From: Bacteroidia bacterium
GTDB lineage: Bacteria; Bacteroidota; Bacteroidia; B-17B0; Aurantibacillaceae
Direction: 5' to 3'
DNA length: 64,000 bases
NCBI GenBank assembly: GCA_026003255.1
Contig: BPGX01000010.1
Location: forward strand, 23,897-87,896
Positions 42,605 to 51,773 of this stretch are shown here, piece by piece (the stretch's first letter is position 1; each line of letters starts with the position of its first letter). Below the pieces are notes generated by a model. That model made no database searches. It worked only from the letters and a program-made list of their open reading frames with translations, and was not told where the DNA came from. A program made the position numbers and the translations under genes.

Positions 42605-43504
42605 ATGAAAACCTACAATCCTTATCCTCAATTAGGAGAACAATTAAAAGATGGTTTGGACTATGTAGTGAACAATATCCCTTCCAATCCAATAGAAGAA
42701 GATTTAGTAAATGCAGTGTATAATTTTATTCAGCCGCTGTATTATCCCAACATTAGTAATGTGGTACAGGTAGAGTTAAAGTCGGTGATATGGAATATGG
42801 TGAATGCGTATCAGAATAATTTTTTAGGCAGCAGTGTGGTGTATTCTCCATCGCAACAAATGTGGATAGCGAAGTTATTGGCTTGTTCGTGTCAGCAATC
42901 GGTGAATGCGTTGGAAAACTACTTTAAGGAAGTAGAGCGAGGTATAGTGGAGAGTGGGTTGAGTATTAGCGAGCAGACGCCGTTGTTATTGGGAAGTGGA
43001 GGAGGAAAGGTATTGGCGAATTACTGGATGCAGCAGATATCAGGAGGCGGGCAATGGATCAATTTTTTTGATGCAGTGGATAGGAATTATTTAAATGTGG
43101 GAGCATGGGTTGGATCGGGAATAGAAGGGATACTATTGGGTGCGAGAGCGAGTGAACGAGGGTTGATAGCACCTACGACGGATATTGTGAGTGTGGAATT
43201 AGTGAGTGCATTGATAGGTGGAATTGTCGTGTCAGGTGGAAAAGTGTTGTTTAGATGGGTGAAGAGGGTGGATATTGAAGATATAATGGTTTCAAGGATA
43301 TTTTCGCCTGTAGTTACAGATGATTTATTGGGGACGTCGGTTAGTTTGAAGTTGAATGGTACTTACAACCCTAAAACAATGAAGCAGGGTGATTGGCTTG
43401 ATCCAGATACTAAACAGTCGTGTTTTGCTGGTTCCAGAGCTGATTTATATAATCTTAAGGGTGATCTTATATGGGGGACGTGTCCTTCTAATTCACAAAA
43501 ATAA
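42605..43504 (+). CDS. Unit 3 long hypothetical protein (MKTYNPYP family)
   Basis: A 299-residue near-copy of the protein at 37176. Only a few residues change in the first 250 (Thr to Ile near 28, Lys to Arg near 239). About six change in the last 45 (around SVSLKLNGTY and KQSCFAGSRADLYNLKG). Same glycine-rich hydrophobic middle, same G-rich coding strand. It starts the complete unit 3, upstream of the 166-residue protein. Function unknown. Confidence 0.68.
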   Translation: MKTYNPYPQLGEQLKDGLDYVVNNIPSNPIEEDLVNAVYNFIQPLYYPNISNVVQVELKSVIWNMVNAYQNNFLGSSVVYSPSQQMWIAKLLACSCQQSVNALENYFKEVERGIVESGLSISEQTPLLLGSGGGKVLANYWMQQISGGGQWINFFDAVDRNYLNVGAWVGSGIEGILLGARASERGLIAPTTDIVSVELVSALIGGIVVSGGKVLFRWVKRVDIEDIMVSRIFSPVVTDDLLGTSVSLKLNGTYNPKTMKQGDWLDPDTKQSCFAGSRADLYNLKGDLIWGTCPSNSQK

Positions 43505-43588
43505 ATATTTGTTGAGCGTTTTTTAACCATTTAATATATTTTTTTAGAAAAAATTTCATACAAACTCCGATCTTATAACGACTCTTAT

Positions 43589-44089
43589 ATGAATTATATT
43601 TTAGTTACTATATGTGCCATAAAAATGAGTTTTATTTTTTCTCAATGTGATATATTGGGAGAGTATATCTTTTCAAAAATGATGGAAGATTCAAAAGTAA
43701 CATTTTATCAAACTTCAAGTAACAAAAAAAAATATGGAAAAATGAAAATATATCTGAATAAGCAAGGAGATACGCTTATTGATTTCAGTTTTGGTTGTAT
43801 AAAAGGGATAATTTATCACTATATAGACAAAGGCATGTATGATATAGAATTTAAGTTTTTAAGTAAAGGTAAGTTGTCTTTTAGTAAGAAAGACACCTCG
43901 CTATTAATAAAAAAAATTCAATTTGTTGAGGGAGAGAAAGAATGTTTTTTCAAATGTTTTGATGAAGTGAGCAAGCCATTTAAGATATTAAAGTGCACAC
44001 CGAAGGAGTTGGTGTTATTACAGTGTCGTATATGTGGAGAGGAAAAAGTGTATATAAAATATTTCTTTAATAAAATTGCTAGTCAATGA
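43589..44089 (+). CDS. Unit 3 hypothetical secreted protein
   Basis: A 166-residue near-copy of the protein at 38160, with the same signal-like N-terminus (MNYILVTICAIKMSFIFSQ). The changes cluster in the C-terminal third (ECFFKCFDEVSKPF, LLQCRICGEEKV). Its stop overlaps the ATP-grasp start (ATGA), so the two are translated together. This links the protein closely to the maturation machinery. Confidence 0.65.
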   Translation: MNYILVTICAIKMSFIFSQCDILGEYIFSKMMEDSKVTFYQTSSNKKKYGKMKIYLNKQGDTLIDFSFGCIKGIIYHYIDKGMYDIEFKFLSKGKLSFSKKDTSLLIKKIQFVEGEKECFFKCFDEVSKPFKILKCTPKELVLLQCRICGEEKVYIKYFFNKIASQ

Positions 44090-45084
44090 TTTTAATTTTA
44101 AGTAATTTAAGGGACGTATCCACTGAGCTAGTGGAAGATGTTCTTTTGGCTAATAAAATTGACTTTTATCGTGTAAATGAAGAAGATGAAATTTGGCTAG
44201 AAAAATTTGAAATCAATAAAACGTCCTTTAAAATATGGTTAAGATGTATTGATACATTCAATCAGCAAAAATTAATAAAACTAGAAACCGTTTCTGCTTT
44301 TTGGTATAGAAGGGGAATTTTTGGGATTAGATTAAAACACGATTTAATCAAAAACAAATACATTAGAAGATACTTGAATAATGTAAAAATTACATTACTC
44401 GATTTTATTTTGTCTTTATTAGTTGACGTGAAACATGTAAATAAGTTTGAAGATATTTATGTAAACAAGTTATACGTTCTACATATTGCAGGCAAATGTG
44501 GTCTTGACATTCCACATACCTTTTTGACTGAGAAATTAAATGAAATCAATAAAATTGATAAAGATAAATTTATTACAAAAGAATTTGTATATCCGTATTT
44601 TACATTAAATAAGATAGATATTTATCCACTAACGAAACTTATTAGTGATTATAATTTTAATATAATAAATGATATTTCTTTAAGCTTAATTCAAAAAAAG
44701 ATAGATAAAAATTTCGATATTAGAATTTTCTTTATCAATAGAAAATTTTATTCGGCTGCAATTTTTAGTAACGACTCTAAAAAAACAAAAATAGATTTTA
44801 GAGACTATGAACATGAGGATGCACCAAGAATTATAAGATATTCTCTACCTAAAGAGATTTTAATTAAATTGAAAAAGTTAGTGAGTTATCTTAATATTAA
44901 TTGTGGATCAATGGATATGATAAAAGGTCGAGACGGAAAATTTTATTTTTTAGAAATAAATCCAATTGGACAATGGCAATTTATTTCAGAAAACTGTTAC
45001 TTTAAACTGGAAAACGAAATAGCCAAAGCATTAGTTAATAAAAAAATTGAACACAATGAAAAGAAAACAAAATATTTATTATAA
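44086..45084 (+). CDS. Unit 3 ATP-grasp peptide maturase, grasp-with-spasm type
   Basis: A 332-residue ATP-grasp ligase, intact counterpart of the scar in unit 1. Seen: LILSNLRDVSTELVEDVLL, SAFWYRRGIFGIRL, NFDIRIFFINRKFYSAAIF, KKTKIDFRDYEHED, GSMDMIKGRDGKFYFLEINP and IGQW. Expected to activate a carboxyl side chain with ATP and join it to Ser, Thr or Lys in a precursor peptide. The true precursor in this locus is not certain. Confidence 0.86.
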   Translation: MILILSNLRDVSTELVEDVLLANKIDFYRVNEEDEIWLEKFEINKTSFKIWLRCIDTFNQQKLIKLETVSAFWYRRGIFGIRLKHDLIKNKYIRRYLNNVKITLLDFILSLLVDVKHVNKFEDIYVNKLYVLHIAGKCGLDIPHTFLTEKLNEINKIDKDKFITKEFVYPYFTLNKIDIYPLTKLISDYNFNIINDISLSLIQKKIDKNFDIRIFFINRKFYSAAIFSNDSKKTKIDFRDYEHEDAPRIIRYSLPKEILIKLKKLVSYLNINCGSMDMIKGRDGKFYFLEINPIGQWQFISENCYFKLENEIAKALVNKKIEHNEKKTKYLL

Positions 45085-45274
45085 AACGACTTACAAAAAA
45101 ATAGAACATTTTTTGCCATTATGTTTGAAACAGATTGATATTGAAAATTTAATCGATAATTGGAATCATCCGGTAAAATTGGTATACAACAAAGGTAAAA
45201 AATATTTCCATGAGATGTATCCTTTTTACAAGTTTAATTGTAGAATGGTAGAATATGAAGTTGAAGAAAAATAA
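45056..45274 (+). CDS. Small protein between the maturases, unit 3
   Basis: The ATG at 45056 (MKRKQNIYYKTTYKK) gives 72 residues; one codon set earlier is also possible. It overlaps both the ATP-grasp stop and the SPASM start, so it is tightly coupled. The protein is rich in Tyr, Lys and Phe and ends VEYEVEEK. Its position fits a precursor peptide or a small partner of the maturases, but there is no clear repeated core motif. Confidence 0.45.
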   Translation: MKRKQNIYYKTTYKKIEHFLPLCLKQIDIENLIDNWNHPVKLVYNKGKKYFHEMYPFYKFNCRMVEYEVEEK

Positions 45275-46358
45275 GATACTTTTAGTATATACTAATTTAC
45301 AAATTACTATAGGTTTCAAAAGATCTATAATCGTTGATAATACTTTCAACAGATTCTACTTTATCCCTAATTTTTTAGCTTTCATTATTATTGAAAATTA
45401 CTATAAGCTAAACTTTGACAACATTTTGAAAAACTACTCAATTTCTAAGAAGGTATTATTAAATTATTCTGAATTTTTACTCAATAATAACCTTGCCACT
45501 TTCATAACCAAGGAGGATGCTGATAATTTTTATCCTATGAATTTTTCTAAATTTATTGTTAATAGTAGCTTAACTAATATAGTAATAGATTATGGAGAAT
45601 ATCTTGAAAAACTAATTGATAAAATTTTAAATGAATTAAATAAGATGTTAGTAATAAGTGTGGATGTTCGTGTATTCAATATTGTCAGTATTGAAAAAAT
45701 AATACCTGTTTTAAAAAAAATAAACGAAAGTAGATTAAGAGAAATAAACTTATACATGCCGTATTCAATGTTACGGAAATTTCCTGACATACATAAACGT
45801 TTTGGGAAAATAAACCGAATATTTGCTTACAATTCTCCTTTCTCAAGAGTAGATTGTTTCGAAAATTCAAACAAGGGCTTTTTAATTTTTACTAAACAAA
45901 ATATTATTAATTGTAAAAACTGTGGAGTAGTCAATCCCATCTATTTCTCTTATTCTTTAGACCACTTTCTTGAATCCCAACACTACAACACTTGTCTTAA
46001 TAGAAAAATTTCCATTGATGCAGAAGGAAATATTAAAAATTGTCCTTCCATGCTCCATTCTTACGGCAATATCAAAAATACAAATTTGACAGAAGTCATC
46101 AAGAAAAAATCTTTTCAAAAATACTGGCACATTAAAAAAGATGAAATCGCAGTGTGTAAAGATTGTGAATTCCGTCATATCTGCACAGATTGCCGGGCAT
46201 ATCTTGAAAATCCTGATGATTTATACAGTAAGCCCTTGAAATGTGGCTATAATCCTTATACCTGTCAATGGGAAGAATGGAGCACACATCCATTAAAACA
46301 AAAAGCCATAGAGTTTTATGATTTGAAAGAGGTTATCTCAAAACAAAATAGAATCTAA
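45255..46358 (+). CDS. Unit 3 SPASM-domain peptide maturase, grasp-with-spasm type
   Basis: A 367-residue SPASM protein. The N-terminal two thirds (KNKILLVYTNLQITIGFKRS onward) differ strongly from unit 2. From about 45966 the DNA is nearly identical to unit 2, coding CLNRKISIDAEGNIKNCPSM and CKDCEFRHICTDCRAY. The last residues differ again (KEVISKQNRI instead of REIIEKS). No CxxxCxxC radical-SAM motif is present. It closes the last unit before the header remnant and the dehydrogenase gene. Confidence 0.85.
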   Translation: MKLKKNKILLVYTNLQITIGFKRSIIVDNTFNRFYFIPNFLAFIIIENYYKLNFDNILKNYSISKKVLLNYSEFLLNNNLATFITKEDADNFYPMNFSKFIVNSSLTNIVIDYGEYLEKLIDKILNELNKMLVISVDVRVFNIVSIEKIIPVLKKINESRLREINLYMPYSMLRKFPDIHKRFGKINRIFAYNSPFSRVDCFENSNKGFLIFTKQNIINCKNCGVVNPIYFSYSLDHFLESQHYNTCLNRKISIDAEGNIKNCPSMLHSYGNIKNTNLTEVIKKKSFQKYWHIKKDEIAVCKDCEFRHICTDCRAYLENPDDLYSKPLKCGYNPYTCQWEEWSTHPLKQKAIEFYDLKEVISKQNRI

Positions 46359-46360
46359 TA

Positions 46361-46444
46361 CCACTCAAAAAAATAAGCCGTTCAAATAAATTAAGAGAAA
46401 AAATTCATTTTGTAGTGTTTTTCATTCATCAGAATTTGTTTATA
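46361..46444 (+). repeat. Header repeat 4, truncated
   Basis: About 80 bases of the array header (CACTCAAAAAAATAAGCCG, then TAAGAGAAAAAATTCATTTT up to AGAATTTGTTTATA). It stops just where the other copies have the -7 box, and unique sequence leading to the dehydrogenase gene follows. It marks the right border of the array. Confidence 0.8.
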
Positions 46445-46522
46445 AATAAATTTACTTTGTACAATCTTCCCACATTTCCATTTTTATCCTTATATTGTCG
46501 GCGAACACTAATACTTTTGAAA

Positions 46523-48607
46523 ATGAATGGAACCACTATGTTTATTAAAACCAAAATACCTGTTGAAGTTTTAGTAAAGGCCTATCGGCTGATGTACACA
46601 GCGAAAAGCATGGCAGATGTGTACGAGCAAAAAAAAGAGATTGCTTCAAAATACGTCCATGCTACATCACGCGGTCATGAAGCCATTCAGTTAGCAGCAG
46701 GCATGCAATTATTACCACACGATTATGTTTTCCCATACTATCGTGATGATGCCATGCTTCTCGGGATGGGGCTTACACCCTATGAGTTAATGCTACAATT
46801 ATTAGCAAAAAAAGATGACCCATTTTCTGGTGGTAGAACATACTATTCACATCCCTCCTTGAAAAGAGATAATCTCCCAAAAATTCCACATCAAAGCAGT
46901 GCAACCGGAATGCAAGCGATTCCTGCCACAGGTGTGGCTTTAGGATTCTGGTATCAGGAAAAACAAGGCATACCAAACGATTACGAAGGGCTCAAACCAA
47001 TTGTCGTGTGTTCATTAGGTGATGGTAGTTGTACAGAAGGCGAAGTATCCGAGGCCTTTCAAATGGCAGTTTTGAAACAATTGCCAATTCTTTATTTAGT
47101 GCAGGACAACGGCTGGGACATCTCAGCGTCTGCTGATGAAATCAGATCACAAGATATTTCAGAGTATGTAAAAGGTCTTAAAGGTCTTGAAGTAAAAAAA
47201 ATAGATGGTACCGATTTTATTTTGTCGTATAATACAGTTAAAGAATGTATTGATATTATTCGGAATGAAAGAAGACCCGTGCTATTACATGCTAAAGTAC
47301 CACTGCTAAACCATCACACTTCTGGCGTAAGAAAAGAATGGTACAGAGATGATCTGGAAGACGCACAAAAAAGAGATCCATTACCTAAATTGAGAAAACA
47401 ATTGATTATTCACGGCATTGATGAACACCAAATCAATGAAATTGAAAAACAAATTGAAGAAGAAGTATGGCAGGAATTTGAAAGGGCTTTAAATGCGCCT
47501 GACCCACAACCCGAAGACGCCACTACTCATATATTTGCACCAACACCAATCACAGAAGAGCGAGGCGAAAGAGAACCTAAAGGCAAGCAAAAAGTGGTAA
47601 TGGTAGATTGTGCATTATTTGCCATTCGTGAGTTGATGGAAAAACATCCAGAGTGTTTGTTGTATGGTCAGGATGTGGGTAAACGTTTGGGAGGTGTATT
47701 TAGAGAAGCCGCTACATTAGCTCAAAAATTTGGAGATCATCGTGTATTTAACACACCCATTCAGGAAGCATTTATTGTTGGTTCCACCGTGGGAATGAGC
47801 GCTGTTGGTTTGAAGCCGATTGTTGAAGTACAGTTTGCTGATTATATCTGGCCGGGTTTAAATCAATTATTTACAGAAGTGAGCCGTTCGTATTATTTAA
47901 GTAATGGTAAATGGCCGGTGAGTATGATTTTGCGTGTGCCTATTGGTGCCTATGGCAGTGGTGGTCCATATCACAGCAGCAGTGTAGAAAGTGTTTTAAC
48001 CAACATCAAAGGCATAAAAATAGCGTATCCAAGTAATGCTGCGGACTTGAAAGGACTACTAAAAGCAGCATATTATGACCCCAATCCTTGTGTGATACTT
48101 GAACACAAAGGACTTTACTGGAGCAAAGTCAAAGGTACAGAAGACGCTAAAACTGTGGAACCTGATGAAAATTATATTTTACCTTTTGGAAAGGCCAGAA
48201 TGGTACAGCAAGCTGATGAAAACAATATTACGAGAGGAAATTCAGTTCTTGTGATTACCTATGGAATGGGTGTGTATTGGGCAAAATCTGCTTCAAAAGG
48301 GATTGAAGATAAGGTTAGCATTCTTGATTTAAGAACATTGGTTCCGCTTGATGAAGTGAAAATATTTGAAGAAAGTAAAAGACATCATCGGATTATTGTT
48401 TTGACAGAAGAACCCAAATCAAATAGTTTTGCACAGAGCTTAGCAGGTCGTATTACAGAACAATGTTTTGAATATTTAGATGCACCTGTAAGAGTTATTG
48501 GCGCATTAGATACGCCTGCTATTCCATTGAATGAGACATTAGAAAAAACAGTTTTACCTAACGGTGAAAAGGTAAGAATTATAATTGATGAGTTATTGAA
48601 ATATTAA
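46523..48607 (+). CDS. 2-oxoacid (branched-chain) dehydrogenase E1, fused alpha and beta subunits
   Basis: The thiamine diphosphate-dependent decarboxylase part of a 2-oxoacid dehydrogenase complex, with both subunits in one 694-residue chain. The alpha part holds SRGHEAIQLAAGMQL, PYYRDDAMLLGMGL, the ThDP motif GDGSCTEGEVSEAFQ and VQDNGWDISA. The beta part starts about residue 350 with ALFAIRELMEKHPECLLYGQ and has NTPIQEAFIVG, PIVEVQFADYIWPG and GSGGPYHSSS. The ATG at 46523 is chosen because the longer frame reads through the header remnant. Branched-chain substrates are the most likely, but pyruvate cannot be excluded. Confidence 0.9.
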   Translation: MNGTTMFIKTKIPVEVLVKAYRLMYTAKSMADVYEQKKEIASKYVHATSRGHEAIQLAAGMQLLPHDYVFPYYRDDAMLLGMGLTPYELMLQLLAKKDDPFSGGRTYYSHPSLKRDNLPKIPHQSSATGMQAIPATGVALGFWYQEKQGIPNDYEGLKPIVVCSLGDGSCTEGEVSEAFQMAVLKQLPILYLVQDNGWDISASADEIRSQDISEYVKGLKGLEVKKIDGTDFILSYNTVKECIDIIRNERRPVLLHAKVPLLNHHTSGVRKEWYRDDLEDAQKRDPLPKLRKQLIIHGIDEHQINEIEKQIEEEVWQEFERALNAPDPQPEDATTHIFAPTPITEERGEREPKGKQKVVMVDCALFAIRELMEKHPECLLYGQDVGKRLGGVFREAATLAQKFGDHRVFNTPIQEAFIVGSTVGMSAVGLKPIVEVQFADYIWPGLNQLFTEVSRSYYLSNGKWPVSMILRVPIGAYGSGGPYHSSSVESVLTNIKGIKIAYPSNAADLKGLLKAAYYDPNPCVILEHKGLYWSKVKGTEDAKTVEPDENYILPFGKARMVQQADENNITRGNSVLVITYGMGVYWAKSASKGIEDKVSILDLRTLVPLDEVKIFEESKRHHRIIVLTEEPKSNSFAQSLAGRITEQCFEYLDAPVRVIGALDTPAIPLNETLEKTVLPNGEKVRIIIDELLKY

Positions 48608-49974
48608 ACGTTTATAACATTAGATAAACCTAGAAGTTCATCTTTAGTAAGATTAGAAAATGTCCCAGAACTCATTAAAAGCAGTACTTTATTATTGATA
48701 TTTATTTCTCTTAAATATTTTAATAAATTCTCTTTATTATCTACTACTATTAATTTTTCATCATTGAACTGTTGTTGGATAAATTGTTTATCCAATGGAG
48801 GCATTTTTTTAATTTCTAAAGTATGTGCATCAAAGTAAACAATGCGATGCTCAGCTTGTTTCAAAACATCCTTGTATTCTGATAAAAATTTTTCATTTAA
48901 ACTACTGTAAGTATGTAATTCAAAAGCCGCAATCATTTTTTTATCAGGGTATAATTCTTTAACAGCATCAATCGTTGCTTTTACTTTGGACGGAGCATGC
49001 GCAAAATCACGATAAACCAAAAGTTCTTTTGTTTCAATCCATTTTTCCAATCGTTTTGAAGCGCCTTCAAAATCTGAAATAGATGAATAAAATTGCTCAT
49101 CCGGTATATCTAATTGACCACACACCAAACGCGCCGCTTCAAGGTTTTGAAGATTATGTTTACCAAAAATTTTTAGTGGAAATTTTTTATCGTGTAAAAG
49201 TATATGCACTTTGCCATCTTTGATATTATATTCAGGAAAGGAATATGAAATATAACGCAGGTCGTTCCTATTAGCTTTTTGAACAAGTGAGTCAATCTGT
49301 GCATCTAATTGATTATAGATAAGAACACCATCTGATTCAATGGAATAAATAAAATCTTCAAATGCTTTAAGATAGTTTTCAAACGTTGGAAACACATTGA
49401 TATGATCCCATGCGATGCCGCTAATAACAGCAATGTGAGGACGATAAATTAAAAATTTTGGTCTTAAATCAATCGGAGAAGCAAGATATTCGTCGCCTTC
49501 TGCTACTAATACAGAATTATCATTTGTAATTTTTACCATTGTATCAAATCCCTGAATCTGCGCCCCCACTAAATAATCCATTGCGAAATTATTTTTTTTC
49601 ATCACATGAAGAATCATAGACGTTATGGTCGTTTTACCGTGACTCCCACCAATGACGATACGTTTTTTATTTATACTATTGTGATAGATAAATTCAGGAT
49701 ATGAATAAATCTTTAATCCTAATTCTTGTGCTCTTATTAATTCCGGATTGTCTTTTCTGGCGTGCATTCCAAGAATGACAATATCTATGTCCTTTGTAAT
49801 TTTCTCCGGGAACCAACCAATTTTTTCTGGAAGTAAATCATGTAATTTTAATCTTGATAATGAGGGCTCGTGAATATCATCATCACTACCTGTAACAATA
49901 TGCCCATTTTTCTTCAAATCAATAGCTAGATTGTGCATAATACTACCGCCAATTGCAATAATGTGTATTCTCAT
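48604..49974 (-). CDS. mpl: UDP-N-acetylmuramate:L-Ala-gamma-D-Glu-meso-DAP ligase
   Basis: Recycles cell-wall tripeptide by joining it to UDP-MurNAc. A Mur-ligase of 456 residues: Rossmann-like MRIHIIAIGGSIMHNLAIDL, HARKDNPELIRAQELG, ATP loop GGSHGKTTITSMILH, and VAEGDEYLASPIDLRPKFL. The Mpl-type central HINVFPTFENYLKAF segment is followed by the C-terminal AHAPSKVKATIDAV. Convergent with the dehydrogenase gene, overlapping by 4 bases at the stops. Confidence 0.92.
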   Translation of the reverse strand: MRIHIIAIGGSIMHNLAIDLKKNGHIVTGSDDDIHEPSLSRLKLHDLLPEKIGWFPEKITKDIDIVILGMHARKDNPELIRAQELGLKIYSYPEFIYHNSINKKRIVIGGSHGKTTITSMILHVMKKNNFAMDYLVGAQIQGFDTMVKITNDNSVLVAEGDEYLASPIDLRPKFLIYRPHIAVISGIAWDHINVFPTFENYLKAFEDFIYSIESDGVLIYNQLDAQIDSLVQKANRNDLRYISYSFPEYNIKDGKVHILLHDKKFPLKIFGKHNLQNLEAARLVCGQLDIPDEQFYSSISDFEGASKRLEKWIETKELLVYRDFAHAPSKVKATIDAVKELYPDKKMIAAFELHTYSSLNEKFLSEYKDVLKQAEHRIVYFDAHTLEIKKMPPLDKQFIQQQFNDEKLIVVDNKENLLKYLREININNKVLLLMSSGTFSNLTKDELLGLSNVINV

Positions 49975-50004
49975 GAATAAAAGATATTTTAAGAAATACT
50001 TAGT

Positions 50005-51765
50005 TTAAAATTTAATTCCTATAACAAGAATATCATCCACTTGTTCTAAAGAACCTTTCCACTCTAAAAATTTTTTCTCCAGGATAAATTTTTGATGGTC
50101 GATAGGCCATTTTGATGCGTCCTCTAAAATCTTGTAAAAATTTTTCTTGTATAGTTTTTTGCCTTTTAATCCTCCAAACTGATCTGCGTAACCGTCCGAA
50201 AATAAATACATCGTATCGCCTTTTTGTAAATGAATACTATGATTCGTAAACTTATTAATAACATCCGTATATTTACCAATAGGGAATCTATCTCCTTCCA
50301 AAATATGACTTTCTCCATTTCTTATTAAACAAATTGGATTCATAGCAGCGGCATATTCAAGTTGCAAAGTATTTAAATCAATTGATATTAAACTCAAATC
50401 CATTCCATCTTTTGTATCTGTTTGTTCACTATGAAGCGTTTGAGCAATGCGAATGTTCAATTCGTCAAGAATTTCGGCAGGATGAACGAGTGAAGTATTA
50501 TTAATAATATCTTTTAATAAATTCGAGCCAATAATACTCATAAACGCACCCGGTACGCCGTGACCGGTACAATCTACTGCTGCTACATAAATTTTATTAT
50601 TCTTTTTTTCTATCCAATAAAAATCCCCGCTAACAATATCTTTGGGTCTATAAAGAATGAATGAGTGAGGTAAAAGCGATTGGAAATATTTGATAGGTGG
50701 TAGGATTGCTTCCTGAATGCGTTTAGCATATTTGATACTGTCCGTAACTTGCGTAAAGAGGTATTCAATTTCTTTTTTTTGCCTTACTACTTCTTCTGTT
50801 CGTTCAATTACTTTTCGTTCAAGTACTCTTTCATTTTCAGCCAGTTCATCTCTCATTCGGATTAAGGCGTGTCCAAGGGTATCATATTCACTTAAAGGTT
50901 GAAAAACAGCATTGAAATTTCCGGCACCGGTTTGTTTAGCAAACTCTGTGGTACGTTCAAAAGAATTGATAAGTATATTTAATGCTCTCCCCATTTCTCC
51001 AATTTCATCTTTTCTATCGGGGAAACGATCTTTGGGAATAATTCCTTTCCCCATTCTTAATAACATATCTTTGAGTTGCATAATAGGCACCACAATGGAT
51101 CGAATAGTAAAGAATGCAATTATTATTCCTCCAATAAGAAGCACAGCACCTAAAAACTTTACAATATTTTCAAGAAAATTGATAGATCTAAACATTTCCT
51201 GTTTAACTGTATCAGCTTCCAATGTTTTCCCATCTATTAGAGAATTAAGATGTCGTACAATGATTTTGATATTAGCATCTGCATCATCTAATGCTTCTTG
51301 TGCAATAACAAAGTAGATTTCAGGATTTTGATAATCATCAATACTTTTTAATCGATTCATGATTTCATTTTGATAAAGTGAAAAGACACGTTCTATATTT
51401 TTTAATATCATTTGAATTGTTTGTTTGTCTCTTTCTGACCAATTTTCAGAGAGTTGACTAATATTTTTTTTAACTCTTATATAATCTTGCCGCATCAATT
51501 GAATTAATTGTTCCTGTAACTCAACATTTTCATTGACATTTTTTCCATAATACCACTTGGCAATAAGCGTTTTGGATTTTTGAATGATTAAATTCAATTC
51601 TTTTAACTCAGACAAACTCGGAATTACTTGCTCAATAACTGTATCTGTTTTTTTTCGTGTATCTTTTAAAACAATAAAAGTGTAAAGAAACGCAATAAGC
51701 GTTAGGAAAATAAGTGACCCAAATCCTCCCGCAATCCGAGTAGTAATATTCAAACGAAGTTTCAT
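50005..51765 (-). CDS. HAMP-domain SpoIIE-type serine phosphatase
   Basis: A membrane sensor phosphatase of 586 residues. TM1 is at 11-33, a helical extracytoplasmic sensor at 35-200, TM2 at 203-222, HAMP at about 223-275, a coiled coil at 305-350, and a PP2C/SpoIIE domain from about 370 with VSGDFYWIE, DCTGHGVPGAFMS and DGMDLSLISI. Metal-binding Asp residues are in place. Such proteins dephosphorylate anti-sigma-factor antagonists. It is the last gene of an operon with a TPR protein and a YfiR-like protein, which probably feed the signal. Confidence 0.9.
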   Translation of the reverse strand: MKLRLNITTRIAGGFGSLIFLTLIAFLYTFIVLKDTRKKTDTVIEQVIPSLSELKELNLIIQKSKTLIAKWYYGKNVNENVELQEQLIQLMRQDYIRVKKNISQLSENWSERDKQTIQMILKNIERVFSLYQNEIMNRLKSIDDYQNPEIYFVIAQEALDDADANIKIIVRHLNSLIDGKTLEADTVKQEMFRSINFLENIVKFLGAVLLIGGIIIAFFTIRSIVVPIMQLKDMLLRMGKGIIPKDRFPDRKDEIGEMGRALNILINSFERTTEFAKQTGAGNFNAVFQPLSEYDTLGHALIRMRDELAENERVLERKVIERTEEVVRQKKEIEYLFTQVTDSIKYAKRIQEAILPPIKYFQSLLPHSFILYRPKDIVSGDFYWIEKKNNKIYVAAVDCTGHGVPGAFMSIIGSNLLKDIINNTSLVHPAEILDELNIRIAQTLHSEQTDTKDGMDLSLISIDLNTLQLEYAAAMNPICLIRNGESHILEGDRFPIGKYTDVINKFTNHSIHLQKGDTMYLFSDGYADQFGGLKGKKLYKKNFYKILEDASKWPIDHQKFILEKKFLEWKGSLEQVDDILVIGIKF

Positions 51766-51773
51766 CTCACAAT

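Noticed and set aside
46415..46522. N-terminal extension of the E1 dehydrogenase
   Set aside because: It translates the array header remnant and unique leader; the protein family begins near MNGTTMFIKTK.
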